From assembly GCF_001885615.1 (NCBI RefSeq), contig NZ_LSRN01000067.1, forward strand, positions 1 through 64,000: DNA of 64,000 nucleotides, given 5' to 3'. The stretch's first letter is position 1, and every line of letters begins with the position of its first letter. The translations under genes were made by a program, and so were the position numbers. The stretch is from Alkalibacterium sp. 20 (GTDB taxonomy: Bacteria; Bacillota; Bacilli; Lactobacillales; Carnobacteriaceae_A). Of the stretch, positions 1 through 9,149 are shown in pieces. The notes under the pieces are model-generated. The model worked only from the letters and a program-made list of their open reading frames with translations. It was not told where the DNA came from and did not search any database.

Positions 1-161
1 GTAATACTATTAATGGTTTGGAAATGATAAAAAATTCCGAATTCAATGGATTTACTAAAAAAGGTGTATTGCGACTTTGACCGTAGTCCTTTAAAATAAG
101 TCTTGTCGGGAAAATGTAAGTATAAATATACATAAAAACCTACGTTGAAAGGATAAATCCA

Positions 162-542
162 ATGATAACTGGCTCAAATATGCACTTATTGAAAAATGCT
201 CTCGATGCCTCTTCGATGAGACAGGAAATGATTTCATCAAATATTTCCAATGTGAATACAACGGGATACAAAGCTAAACGTGTAAATTTTGAAGAGACAC
301 TTAAAAAAGCGATAGATGGAACGGGCATGCAGGCACGTCATCCAAATCATTTTGGGGCGTCAAATTTTAATGCTGTCAGACCACAAACTGTGGAACAAAA
401 AGGTAATCGAATAAATGAAAACGGTAATAATGTCGCGATCGATACGGAGATGGCTGAACTATCCGCTAATGCTCTTTACTTTCAGGCCGTGTCAGCGCAG
501 TTAAACAATCAGTACGGTATGATCCGTTCAGTTCTAAGATAA
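162..542 (+). CDS. flgB: Flagellar basal-body rod protein FlgB
   Basis: FlgB is a proximal rod subunit of the flagellar basal body, exported by the flagellar type III apparatus. The 126-residue protein has the usual rod-family N-terminus, with the motif NISNVNTTGYKAKRVNFEE near residues 27-45, and ends in a hydrophobic-heptad helix typical of axial proteins. Length is normal for Firmicutes. The ATG is preceded by a GAAAGGAT ribosome site. It is the first gene of the operon in this window and is followed 23 bases later by flgC, the conserved flgB-flgC-fliE order. The 161 bases upstream are AT rich. No convincing promoter was found there, and no gene is visible. Confidence 0.96.
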   Translation: MITGSNMHLLKNALDASSMRQEMISSNISNVNTTGYKAKRVNFEETLKKAIDGTGMQARHPNHFGASNFNAVRPQTVEQKGNRINENGNNVAIDTEMAELSANALYFQAVSAQLNNQYGMIRSVLR

Positions 543-565
543 ATGTACATAGGAGGTTTTTAAAC

Positions 566-1006
566 ATGTCAATTTTTAATTCCATGCAGATCAACGCGAG
601 TGGTTTGAATCTTGAACGCTTCAAGCTCGATACGATTTCAACGAACATAGCTAATGTCAACACAACCCGGACAGAAGATGGAGAAGGACCTTACATAAAG
701 CAACAAGTACTTTTTGAAGAGAATTTAAGACAAGTAAAATCAGGCTTTACTGGTGAGGTTTCAACCAAAAGTCAGGGCGTAAGAATAGCTGGGGTACAAG
801 CAGATCAGGACAATATACGTATGGTCTTTGAACCGGCTCATCCGGATGCGAATGAAGAAGGCTACGTGGCTTATCCCAATGTGGATATGGCAGACGAGAT
901 GGTGGATATGATGACGGCCATTCGTACATATGACGCCAATGTAACAGCTATCAATACCAGTAAAGACATGTTGAAACGTGCGATGGAAATAGGCAGTCAG
1001 CGTTAA
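566..1006 (+). CDS. flgC: Flagellar basal-body rod protein FlgC
   Basis: FlgC is the second proximal rod subunit. The 146-residue protein carries the rod signature STNIANVNTT near residue 30 and a C-terminal segment (YPNVDMADEMVDMMTAIRTY) characteristic of FlgC-type rod proteins. An AGGAGG site lies 8 bases before the ATG. It lies between flgB and fliE, and FliE is the adaptor that joins the FlgB/FlgC rod to the MS ring, so the three genes encode contacting subunits. Confidence 0.96.
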   Translation: MSIFNSMQINASGLNLERFKLDTISTNIANVNTTRTEDGEGPYIKQQVLFEENLRQVKSGFTGEVSTKSQGVRIAGVQADQDNIRMVFEPAHPDANEEGYVAYPNVDMADEMVDMMTAIRTYDANVTAINTSKDMLKRAMEIGSQR

Positions 1007-1023
1007 ATCTTAAATGAATAGGA

Positions 1024-1347
1024 ATGAGTAGAATGATCAATCCATTAAACCAGCTATATCCAAAAGCGATGAACCAGATCGACCAGATTGCGCAAACGAC
1101 TACCGCAAGAGTGTCAGAAAAAGAAACCGATTCGTTTACAGAACTGCTGAATCAGTCAATGAACACACTTGATACAAAACAAGTAGAGTCCACTCAGGCA
1201 ATCCAGTCACTTGTCGATGGAACAGCGGATGACTTACATACAGTGATGATCAAAACAACAGAAGCACAACTCTCTTTAGAAGTAGCTGTTCAATTACGAA
1301 ATAGAGCGTTAGAGGCATATAACGAAATTAAAAATATGCAATTTTAA
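1024..1347 (+). CDS. fliE: Flagellar hook-basal body complex protein FliE
   Basis: FliE connects the rod to the MS ring and is needed early in rod export. The 107-residue protein has the family C-terminal part: a helix with DLHTVMIKTTEAQLSLEVAV followed by an RNRALEAYNEI-like end. This is the conserved FliE signature. The start ATG at 1024 follows a weak AGGAATG site. Its position between flgC and fliF is the standard Firmicutes order. Confidence 0.94.
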   Translation: MSRMINPLNQLYPKAMNQIDQIAQTTTARVSEKETDSFTELLNQSMNTLDTKQVESTQAIQSLVDGTADDLHTVMIKTTEAQLSLEVAVQLRNRALEAYNEIKNMQF

Positions 1348-1379
1348 TAAGTGAGAGAACGGAGTAAGGGAGATTTAAG

Positions 1380-2984
1380 ATGAATAAAGTCAAAGAAATG
1401 GGACTATCCATACAAAATGGCTGGATCCAGCTGGATAAAACGAAACGAAAGCGTCTGGTCATATTTGTCTCGATGGCACTGATATCGACACTTATCATAG
1501 GTTATTTTATGCAACGGAGTACCTATACCGTACTCTTTTCAAATTTAGATGAAGCAGATGCCGGTGCAATTGTTGAAGACTTGGAGTCACAAAGTTTAGC
1601 GTACCAATTAGAGGCTAATGGAACGACGATTTTGATCGATGAAAAAGAAGTCGATAATTACCGGATCGATTTAGCTGTGAACGGCTTGATGCCGCAAAAA
1701 TCAACAGGCTTTGAAATATTTGATGAAACAAGCATGATGACGACGGATGAAGACAGACAGATCATGTACCAGCGGGCGTTATCGGGGGAACTTGAACGTT
1801 CCATTTCATCCCTGCAACAGGTCGAAGCAGCTAAAGTGATGTTATCTTTGCCCGAAGATAGTATTTTCCAAAACCCGGAATATCGTGCCGAAGCATCTGC
1901 GTCGATCGTTATAGAAACGAGGGGTGCGTTGTCTCAACAGAATATTCAGGGAATCGCGTCTCTAGTAACTGGTGCGGTCGAACGTTTGCCGATTGGGAAT
2001 GTTCAGATTGTTGACACGAGCGGTAACTTGCTCAGTGGCTTTTTACAATCCGGTGGGGACAATTTATCCGCAGCTGATTTCACGTCAAATCATCAAGCGA
2101 TGAAACAAGGGTATGAGAAAGATTTAGAACAGCGCGTTTTAACATTGTTGGCGCCTGTTTATGGGTATAACAATTTGCGTGTCGTCATTAATGCGGCGAT
2201 GAACTTTGATATTGTCGAAGGCGAAACCATTGAATACACTGCACCCATGACTGAAGAGGGTGACGAAAACCGTAAAGGGTTGATACGCAGCCAGATAGAG
2301 AGTTTTGACGGTGCGCGTGACATGGTTCAGGGACTGATTGAAGAAGGCGCGATGCCTGTGGTCGAAGATGATGACTCGGATAATAATGCCTCACTTGACC
2401 GAACAACGAATTATGAACTGAATCAGGAAACAAAGAGATACGTACAGGCACCAGGCGTTGTTGAAGGTATAAACGCTTCTATTGTTGTGAATTCAAAATC
2501 AGGAGTTGTGCCCTCAGAAGCCGACATTTCACGAATAGTTTCTCGTGCGTTAGGTTTAGACAATGATGCAGATGTTCCGCTTTCAGGAGATGTGACTATC
2601 GGTATCTTACCTTTTGCTGATGGAGAAGAACTTATCATTGATGGCGTCGGGACCGGCGGTTTACTGGGCAGTATTACGCAGTTCCTACAGGCTAACTGGA
2701 TTTATATGGCTATAGGATTACTCTTGTTGGTTGTATCCATTTTCGTCTTGTCTCTGGTAAAACAAGGGAAAACAGAAGAGGACTACTTCGAAGAAGAACC
2801 CGTGAATACGGCACCGGAGAGAATGAACAAAGAACCAGATATAACTGATATCTTGGAAAAAGAAAGTCAAGTCATGCAGCAAAAGAATAAAGTGATGAGT
2901 GATAAAGAAGATCAAGTAAGAAAAGAAGCAAAAGAAAATCCGGAATTAGTAGCAGATTTAATGAGAATTTGGTTGAAAGACTAG
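1380..2984 (+). CDS. fliF: Flagellar MS-ring protein FliF
   Basis: FliF forms the MS ring in the membrane, the platform for the switch complex and the export gate. The 534-residue protein has an N-terminal transmembrane helix (about residues 27-45), the ring-building YscJ/FliF region that follows, a long periplasm-side domain, a second membrane helix around 437-460, and an acidic/basic C-terminal tail that binds FliG. The C-terminal tail ends in DLMRIWLKD, a typical FliG-binding end. Length and two-helix topology match the family. It is followed directly by fliG, its binding partner. Confidence 0.97.
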   Translation: MNKVKEMGLSIQNGWIQLDKTKRKRLVIFVSMALISTLIIGYFMQRSTYTVLFSNLDEADAGAIVEDLESQSLAYQLEANGTTILIDEKEVDNYRIDLAVNGLMPQKSTGFEIFDETSMMTTDEDRQIMYQRALSGELERSISSLQQVEAAKVMLSLPEDSIFQNPEYRAEASASIVIETRGALSQQNIQGIASLVTGAVERLPIGNVQIVDTSGNLLSGFLQSGGDNLSAADFTSNHQAMKQGYEKDLEQRVLTLLAPVYGYNNLRVVINAAMNFDIVEGETIEYTAPMTEEGDENRKGLIRSQIESFDGARDMVQGLIEEGAMPVVEDDDSDNNASLDRTTNYELNQETKRYVQAPGVVEGINASIVVNSKSGVVPSEADISRIVSRALGLDNDADVPLSGDVTIGILPFADGEELIIDGVGTGGLLGSITQFLQANWIYMAIGLLLLVVSIFVLSLVKQGKTEEDYFEEEPVNTAPERMNKEPDITDILEKESQVMQQKNKVMSDKEDQVRKEAKENPELVADLMRIWLKD

Positions 2985-2999
2985 AAAGGGTGGACAGTA

Positions 3000-4034
3000 T
3001 TGGCAGATACTATGGAAACAAGCGTAACTAAAAAAGAGATAGATGGAATTAAAAAAGCCGCTATTTTTTTGATTTCTTTAGGTCCAGAAACATCAGCTCA
3101 AATCATGAAACAACTACCGGATGGCTATATCCAAAAAGTCAGTTATGAAATTGCTAATATGGATCACGTGAGCCGGGAAGAACGTGAAAATATTATTAAT
3201 GAATATATTGAGATGTCGCAGGCCAGAGAATATATTTTAGAGGGCGGCTTTGACTATGCAAAAAACCTATTGAATAAAGCGTTAGGGTCACAGCGTGCCA
3301 AAGAAGTGATCGATATGTTGAACCAGATCCAACTGCGTGAACGACCGTTCAATATTGCGAGAAAGGCCGATCCCCAGCAACTGACCAATCTTTTGCTGGG
3401 CGAGCAGCCTCAGACAGTAGCACTGATTTTGTGCTATATGCAGCCAGACAAAGCTGCCCAGATACTGGTCAATTTCCCGCATGAGAAACAAGCCGATATT
3501 GCCGAACGTATTGGCACGATTACCAATACATCTCCGGCGATCATTGAAAGAATAGAACAAGTTATTGAGAGCAAATTCTCTACATATATTGAAAACGATA
3601 CTGAAAATGTCGGGGGCGTCTTGACCTTAGTTGAAATCTTAAATCAAGTGGGACGTACCACTGAAAAAGCTATCGTCAGCGAACTAGAACTGAAACAGCC
3701 TGTCCTTGCTGAAGAGGTTAAAGCCAGTCTCTTTACGTTCGAAGACATTGTGTCACTGCAAAAGAGCGATGTACAGAAAGTCTTGCGCGAAGTCAATCAC
3801 GACGATCTGGTATTGGCACTCAAAGGTGTTTCCGACGAGTTGCGTGACTTTATCTATAATAATCTCTCAGAACGAGCAGTGGATACGCTCAAAGAAGATA
3901 TACAATATCTGGGACCTGCACGTTTATCAGCTGTAGAAGAAGCGCAGCAACATGTGGTCACAGCGATCAGACGTTTAGACGAGCTTGGCGAAATTTATAT
4001 TATGAGAGGCGATCAAGATGCCATTATCGAGTAG
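3000..4034 (+). CDS. fliG: Flagellar motor switch protein FliG
   Basis: FliG is the rotor protein that couples stator ion flow to rotation and takes part in direction switching. The 344-residue protein shows an N-terminal domain (KKAAIFLISLGPETSAQIMK near residue 18), the middle-domain EHPQ-like region (LLGEQPQTVALIL near 132), and the C-terminal torque domain with charged residues (about 255-335). Translation most likely begins at TTG 3000, because an AAAGGGTGG site lies just upstream and no better ATG exists before the conserved region. The 3' end overlaps fliH by 17 bases, suggesting translational coupling. Confidence 0.96.
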   Translation: MADTMETSVTKKEIDGIKKAAIFLISLGPETSAQIMKQLPDGYIQKVSYEIANMDHVSREERENIINEYIEMSQAREYILEGGFDYAKNLLNKALGSQRAKEVIDMLNQIQLRERPFNIARKADPQQLTNLLLGEQPQTVALILCYMQPDKAAQILVNFPHEKQADIAERIGTITNTSPAIIERIEQVIESKFSTYIENDTENVGGVLTLVEILNQVGRTTEKAIVSELELKQPVLAEEVKASLFTFEDIVSLQKSDVQKVLREVNHDDLVLALKGVSDELRDFIYNNLSERAVDTLKEDIQYLGPARLSAVEEAQQHVVTAIRRLDELGEIYIMRGDQDAIIE

Positions 4035-4794
4035 ACTTATCAAATCGGTTCAAGCCAGTTCGCAGGAAACTCATGACTGGGTGATCGATACCGCCTATGA
4101 GGTTCAAGAAGAAGATACGGATAATTATATAGAAGAAAACGAAGACGCCTTTGCTGAAATCGAACAAGCGAAACAAAAAAGTGCCCAGTTGATCAAGAAA
4201 GCGTTGACTGAAAAAGAACAAATGATTGAAGAAGCAATGCAGGAAGTTGAACAGCTCAAAGAAGAAGCGTATAAGTGTGCCTTTGAAGAGGGTGAAAAAG
4301 CCGGATTTGACGCTGGTTTCAATCAAGGAAAAGAAATGGGTTTCAGTGCCGGCAAAGAAGAAAGTGACCATTTAATAAAAGTAGCACAAGCCTCGATAAG
4401 TGATGCCCAACGTGATATTGCACGCTATATTGAGGAGAAGAAAGACAGTTTATTGTCGCTGTCCGTGCATATGGCAGAAAAAATCGTACATGAACAACTG
4501 GATTTAACGCCAAATGGCATTATGGAACTGGTTCACCCTATCCTGCATCAACTTGATCGTAAAGAGGATTATGTCAGTTTGACTATGCATTCTTCTAAGC
4601 GACAAAAGTTAAGAGAACAAATACCCGCTTTGGAGAAAACATATCCGGGTGTCCGCTTTATCGCTTTACAAGATGATAACGTCGAACCATACGGCTGTGT
4701 GATTGAGAGCACCCATAAAATCGTTGATGTGCAGGTAAGAAAGCAACTCGCTGCCATGATTGAGGAAATGAAAGAAAGAGAACGTGAGATGTAG
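4018..4794 (+). CDS. fliH: Flagellar export apparatus protein FliH
   Basis: FliH binds and regulates the export ATPase FliI and docks it to the C ring. The 258-residue protein has a long acidic coiled coil (about residues 30-125) containing glycine-spaced repeats such as GEKAGFDAGFNQGKEMGFSAG. This AxxxG/GxxxG-rich helix is diagnostic for FliH. The C-terminal globular domain matches the V-ATPase E-subunit-like fold of the family. The ATG overlaps the end of fliG, and the stop codon is directly followed by the fliI start, so the three genes are probably translationally coupled. Confidence 0.93.
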   Translation: MPLSSRLIKSVQASSQETHDWVIDTAYEVQEEDTDNYIEENEDAFAEIEQAKQKSAQLIKKALTEKEQMIEEAMQEVEQLKEEAYKCAFEEGEKAGFDAGFNQGKEMGFSAGKEESDHLIKVAQASISDAQRDIARYIEEKKDSLLSLSVHMAEKIVHEQLDLTPNGIMELVHPILHQLDRKEDYVSLTMHSSKRQKLREQIPALEKTYPGVRFIALQDDNVEPYGCVIESTHKIVDVQVRKQLAAMIEEMKEREREM

Positions 4795-6120
4795 ATGATT
4801 AATATACCGTTTGATCTTTATCATGAAACACTGAACACGAAGTCCGTGACTTTAAAACACGGTAAAGTAAGTCAGGTCATCGGGCTCATTATCAAAGTCG
4901 ATGGTCTGGATGCCTTTATTGGGGAAGTATGCGAGATTGCAATCAAATCACGATCTAAATCGGTGTTAAGTGAAGTCGTCGGTTTCGTTGAGGAAACCGT
5001 ACTCTTGATGCCACTTGATGATTTGGAAGGCATAGGACCGGGATGTCTGGTTTATCCAACAGGGAAAGCGCTGAAAATCGAGATCAGTGATGACATGCTG
5101 GGTAAAACATTTGATGGCTTAGGCCGTCCGATGAGCGATGAAGTACTTAAGAATCCGAAGACATTTGCGGTACACCGGGCTGCACCGGATCCATTCAAGC
5201 GACCTAAAATAGATACGATCCTACAAACTGGAATTAAAGCCGTTGACGGTTTACTGACAGTCGGTGAAGGCCAGCGGATGGGGATTTTTGCTGGGTCGGG
5301 TGTCGGTAAATCGACCTTACTTGGCATGATGGCCCGTTACAGTGATGCGGATATTATTGTTATCGGCTTGATCGGTGAACGTGGCCGAGAGGTTTTAGAG
5401 TTCATCGAGAACGATTTGGGTGAAGAAGGCTACAAAAAATCAGTGGTCGTTTGTGCGACATCCGATCAACCGCCTTTGGTTCGGTTGAAAGGCGCTTACG
5501 TCGCGACAGCTATCGCAGAGTACTTCCGGGACCAGGGGAAAAAAGTGGTACTGATGATGGATTCTGTCACGCGTGTGGCGATGGCCCAGCGAGAAATCGG
5601 CTTAGCCACAGGCGAACCGCCCACCACTAAAGGCTATACACCATCTGTTTTTACCGTTTTACCGAAGTTACTTGAACGCAGCGGAAAAACCGAAAAAGGA
5701 TCGATCACGGCTTTTTATACGGTTCTAGTTGAAGGTGATGATATGAACGAACCGATTGCGGATGCTGTTCGTGGCATACTCGATGGGCATATCATCTTGT
5801 CCCGAAAAATCGCATCAGAAAATCACTACCCGGCTATAGATATTCAGAGCAGTCTAAGTCGTTTGATGAAAGATTTAATCAATGACGATCACGATGAATG
5901 GGCAGGCAAACTAAGAGAGAACTTGGCTACATATAAAGAATCCAAAGACTTGATCGATGTCGGCGCATACCAGCAGGGAACGAACCCTCTAATTGATCAG
6001 GCAATCCGCTTAAATCATCCGATCAAATCGTTTTTAAAACAGAAAACAACGGACTCATACACCTATGAAGAAACGATTCAAGAAATGAAAGCTGTATTTT
6101 CTAACCAGTCAATAAGGTAA
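4795..6120 (+). CDS. fliI: Flagellum-specific ATPase FliI
   Basis: FliI is the cytoplasmic ATPase of the flagellar type III export system. The 441-residue protein has the F1-beta-like fold: Walker A GSGVGKST near residue 168, the GLIGERGREV motif near 190, Walker B VVLMMDSVTR, and the conserved GEPPTTKGYTPSVFTVLPKL stretch. The length is normal. The start codon follows the fliH stop with no gap. It acts with FliH and FliJ, both adjacent. Confidence 0.97.
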   Translation: MINIPFDLYHETLNTKSVTLKHGKVSQVIGLIIKVDGLDAFIGEVCEIAIKSRSKSVLSEVVGFVEETVLLMPLDDLEGIGPGCLVYPTGKALKIEISDDMLGKTFDGLGRPMSDEVLKNPKTFAVHRAAPDPFKRPKIDTILQTGIKAVDGLLTVGEGQRMGIFAGSGVGKSTLLGMMARYSDADIIVIGLIGERGREVLEFIENDLGEEGYKKSVVVCATSDQPPLVRLKGAYVATAIAEYFRDQGKKVVLMMDSVTRVAMAQREIGLATGEPPTTKGYTPSVFTVLPKLLERSGKTEKGSITAFYTVLVEGDDMNEPIADAVRGILDGHIILSRKIASENHYPAIDIQSSLSRLMKDLINDDHDEWAGKLRENLATYKESKDLIDVGAYQQGTNPLIDQAIRLNHPIKSFLKQKTTDSYTYEETIQEMKAVFSNQSIR

Positions 6121-6132
6121 GGAGAATGTTAA

Positions 6133-6570
6133 ATGCAAGAGTATCGTTTTTCAATGGAAAAAGTATTGGATTGGCGTGAAGATTTAGAGGATGTTGCTCA
6201 GTTGAAGGTGAAAGAAAAAGAAGAAAAAATTAGCAATGAAAATGAGAAGTTGAACCGCATTGTTGGTGAGAGTAGAAAACTTAAAAGTGAACAATTATTC
6301 TATTCAACAATCGATCATCTTAAACGACATCACTTATACAGGGATTTGATCGACGAGAAGATCATACGTCAGCGCTTGACCGTGCAAAAGGCTGAGAAAG
6401 AACTCGAGCAGGTACGTATAGAACTACGCGTTGCTCACAAAGATAAAAAAGTGATGCAAAAATTGGAAGAAAAAGAACGTACGCGTCACCAGGACACCGT
6501 TAAGAAACAAGAACAGTCTCAGCTGGATGAAATTTCTACGCTTAGTTACGGTCGTCCTTCAATATTTTAA
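6133..6570 (+). CDS. fliJ: Flagellar export protein FliJ
   Basis: FliJ is the export chaperone and coiled-coil stalk that works with the FliI hexamer. The 145-residue protein is almost entirely charged helix with heptad character and begins with an aromatic-rich YRFSMEKVLDWRE segment typical of FliJ. Sequence conservation in this family is low, so assignment rests on coiled-coil character, length and the fliH-fliI-fliJ-fliK order. An AAGGAG site precedes the ATG. Confidence 0.88.
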   Translation: MQEYRFSMEKVLDWREDLEDVAQLKVKEKEEKISNENEKLNRIVGESRKLKSEQLFYSTIDHLKRHHLYRDLIDEKIIRQRLTVQKAEKELEQVRIELRVAHKDKKVMQKLEEKERTRHQDTVKKQEQSQLDEISTLSYGRPSIF

Positions 6571-6603
6571 GGGCATTATTACTTGAAAGGGGGTGAAAAC
6601 ACA

Positions 6604-8229
6604 ATGAACATCGCCCAAGTTGACACATCAGCAAAGGTCACATCTGCTAAAAGTAAGCTGACACTGATTGACGCCAAGTCATTTTCAGAAGAATTTGAGA
6701 AGTATTATACCTCAACAGCTAAAAAAGAAAAGCCTCTAACAACGGAGGATTTTGAAGCGGAAGGACTTAACGAAGAATTGTCAGATCCAAAAGAAGAAAC
6801 AGATCAGGAAGTGGAATTAGCTTCTTTCAGTTTGATCAATCCATTTTTAAAACTGGACAGTGAAGTGACTGACTTGAAACAAACGCTTGAAGGTATGTCA
6901 CTCGCTAGATTAACGAATGGAACAAATAGCATGAGTGATTCAATTTCACAAAAGGTAAATGCTGATACTGCTTTGAATGATTTATCTGACGAAGAACAAA
7001 CTTTCATTTTACATAATGAACCAATTGATAATGAAAGTAACCTGTTCACAGAAAACCAAGCGAATACGATTGAGCTGCAAGTGAAACAGGATAGCAAAAA
7101 TAGCTCAATCGATACGAAGCCTTTAACTGAAATATCATCTCAGGATCAGACAGAAATACTAACGGCTTTATCCGATTTCACTCAGACTCTCGACGCGAAC
7201 TCGCTCTCTACATTAGTGAAAGAGATCAGTGAAATGATGGAGTCGATGGAATTAAACGAAGCCGCTAAATCGAGTGAATCTGAACTGTCACCTGCTATCA
7301 AAGAAATACTGGAAACGGGCAAGTTCGAACCAATCGATCCTGAATCACTTCAAAAAATAGCTGCTTCATTAAACGAAGTATTAGATACCGAAAAGAAAAC
7401 TGAACAGAAATATGTAAATCAGCCTGAAGTCGAACAAATCACGCAGTCAGCAAAGAAAGATACTGAGTCACTGAAACAGCCGGACGAAGAACGAGGTAAA
7501 GCCCAAAAGACATTGAGTCAAAATCTGGCTAAATCACCAGATGAACAGAAATCGTCTCAAACAGTGGAAATGAATCGATCCAGGGAGTTGCAGACACCTG
7601 ATGTTGAAACTGAAGTCACTGACAAGTTAGTTTCAGTGACAAGTGCAAAAAAAGAAGAGACACAAGCTGATACTGATCATGAATTTGTATCCATGCTTCG
7701 TCAAATAAGCACTCAATCAACGAAGGAAAGCAGTCAAGTAGCAGCAAAAAGTAATACGGAGGCTAGCGTCACTGTTCCAAAAGAGCAGAGCCTTAATCTT
7801 ATTCAAGACATGGTAACGAGTCTGGCAGAAAATAAAGAAGGTCAAAAAACCTATCAGACAAGACTACACTTGTCACCTGAAACACTAGGAAAAGTAACGA
7901 TTGAACTTTCATTAACCGAAGAAGGATTAAGCGGTAAGTTAACGTTCCAGTCCGACGAAACCAGAAAATGGATGGAAGGTGAATGGTTGGATCTGAAACT
8001 GCCTTTGGAATCAAAAGGAGTCATGATTAAATCTTTTGATTTTACAACCAGTCAGCCAGCTAATCAGCAGCAAAGTGGTTTTTCTTTCTCAGAAAACCCT
8101 TCTCAGTCTGAACAGGAATCACAAAAACAGAGATTTTCAAAAAATCAGCATGTACCATCGGCAGAGAAAGATGAACAAATGTCTGAGGTGAATTTGAACA
8201 AGAAAAATGGCATAAATGTCTATGTCTAA
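6604..8229 (+). CDS. fliK: Flagellar hook-length control protein FliK
   Basis: FliK measures hook length and switches export specificity from hook to filament. The start is placed at ATG 6604 because AAAGGGGGTG lies 9 bases upstream; an in-frame TTG at 6583 lies before that site. The 541-residue protein has a long low-complexity Ser/Thr/Glu/Lys-rich ruler region (about 1-400) and a conserved C-terminal switch domain (about 405-490) with LSPETLGKVTIELSLTEEGL followed by FQSDETRKWME. The tail after that is Gln/Ser rich. The layout matches the family; sequence of the ruler part is not conserved. Confidence 0.92.
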   Translation: MNIAQVDTSAKVTSAKSKLTLIDAKSFSEEFEKYYTSTAKKEKPLTTEDFEAEGLNEELSDPKEETDQEVELASFSLINPFLKLDSEVTDLKQTLEGMSLARLTNGTNSMSDSISQKVNADTALNDLSDEEQTFILHNEPIDNESNLFTENQANTIELQVKQDSKNSSIDTKPLTEISSQDQTEILTALSDFTQTLDANSLSTLVKEISEMMESMELNEAAKSSESELSPAIKEILETGKFEPIDPESLQKIAASLNEVLDTEKKTEQKYVNQPEVEQITQSAKKDTESLKQPDEERGKAQKTLSQNLAKSPDEQKSSQTVEMNRSRELQTPDVETEVTDKLVSVTSAKKEETQADTDHEFVSMLRQISTQSTKESSQVAAKSNTEASVTVPKEQSLNLIQDMVTSLAENKEGQKTYQTRLHLSPETLGKVTIELSLTEEGLSGKLTFQSDETRKWMEGEWLDLKLPLESKGVMIKSFDFTTSQPANQQQSGFSFSENPSQSEQESQKQRFSKNQHVPSAEKDEQMSEVNLNKKNGINVYV

Positions 8230-8246
8230 CAGAAGGGAGAAAACGA

Positions 8247-8675
8247 GTGAATATTCCAAATAATATGATGATCGGGTCACTAAGTGCGATCCAGCCTGCA
8301 GAAGAAACCAAGCAAAATTCGGATCTTGATATGGAGCAGTTCCTACAAATCATTTCAAGTGCGATGAGCATGCCATCATTTGACGGTCAAGGTAGCGGCG
8401 GTGGTGGGTCAGAGACAGACTACATCGGCCAGATGGTACAGTTCGGTATGTTGAATGCCATGGAGGATTTGAATAAATCCATGCAGACAACGGTCTTGAT
8501 GTCACAACAGCAACAAGCACTAGGACTGGTTGGTAAAAAAGTCACGTTAGCATCGGAAGAAGCACAGTTAGTTTCAGGCCCCGTCGAAAAAGTACGTTTT
8601 GATAATGGGTATGCAACTTTGCAAGTTAACGGTAAGACGTATCAATTAAATGACGTGATCGAGGTGAGCGAATAA
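8247..8675 (+). CDS. flgD: Flagellar hook-capping protein FlgD
   Basis: FlgD is the scaffold cap for hook assembly. The 142-residue protein starts at GTG 8247 behind GAAGGGAG. It contains the FlgD N-terminal core (ETDYIGQMVQFGMLNAMEDL and a following VGKKV segment), preceded by a Gly/Ser stretch GQGSGGGGSE that probably forms a flexible linker. The usual C-terminal FlgD Ig-like extension of proteobacteria is absent, as in Bacillus-type short FlgD. Position after fliK and before the hook gene is standard. Confidence 0.92.
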   Translation: MNIPNNMMIGSLSAIQPAEETKQNSDLDMEQFLQIISSAMSMPSFDGQGSGGGGSETDYIGQMVQFGMLNAMEDLNKSMQTTVLMSQQQQALGLVGKKVTLASEEAQLVSGPVEKVRFDNGYATLQVNGKTYQLNDVIEVSE

Positions 8676-8676
8676 G

Positions 8677-9069
8677 ATGCTGCAAAACATCAACAGTGCC
8701 CTACCTGCAGCACGAGAAGTGAAAGTAAAAGAGCCCAAACAACCGACGATCGACAGAGCCTTTCAGTCATTTATGCAGGACGCACTGAACGAACCGGTAA
8801 AGAAATCAGCGACCGTTACTTTTTCTAATCACGCTCAAAAAAGAATGGATCAGCATGGCTTCAAATTAAGTGAAACAGATATGCAGCGTTTAGAAGAAGC
8901 TGTAGAAACACTTGAAGCAAAGGGATCTGAAAACTCATTGATTTTATATGATGATTTGGCCTTGATCGCCAGCATAAAAAACAAAACAGTGATCACTGCT
9001 TTGAAATCAACAGACATGTCTGAAGTAACAAATATTGACAGTGCCATAAAAATAAACCAGAAAAGATAA
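8677..9069 (+). CDS. Flagellar operon protein (TIGR02530 type)
   Basis: This 130-residue protein belongs to the small family found only in Firmicutes-type flagellar operons between flgD and flgE. The diagnostic part is residues 45-120: FSNHAQKRMDQHGFKLSET, then an acidic helix, then a SLILYDDLALIASIKNKTVI segment. Its biochemical role is not established. The start lies one base after the flgD stop, indicating coupled translation. Because it always accompanies hook genes, a role in hook assembly or export order is a reasonable inference only. Confidence 0.85.
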   Translation: MLQNINSALPAAREVKVKEPKQPTIDRAFQSFMQDALNEPVKKSATVTFSNHAQKRMDQHGFKLSETDMQRLEEAVETLEAKGSENSLILYDDLALIASIKNKTVITALKSTDMSEVTNIDSAIKINQKR

Positions 9070-9149
9070 ACGTAAAAGTTGGACTGAAAAGAGACTTTTT
9101 TCTGATGACCGATTGATTCAGAAACGTTAACTATTAGGAGGAAAATTAA

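Noticed and set aside
1-161. Promoter of the flagellar operon
   Set aside because: TTGTCG and TATACA-like elements can be paired with an 18-base gap, but the matches are weak and several alternatives exist. The operon may also start upstream of the window.
9073-9114. Sigma-28 promoter before flgE
   Set aside because: TAAA and ACCGATTG are about 31 bases apart, far from the needed 15.
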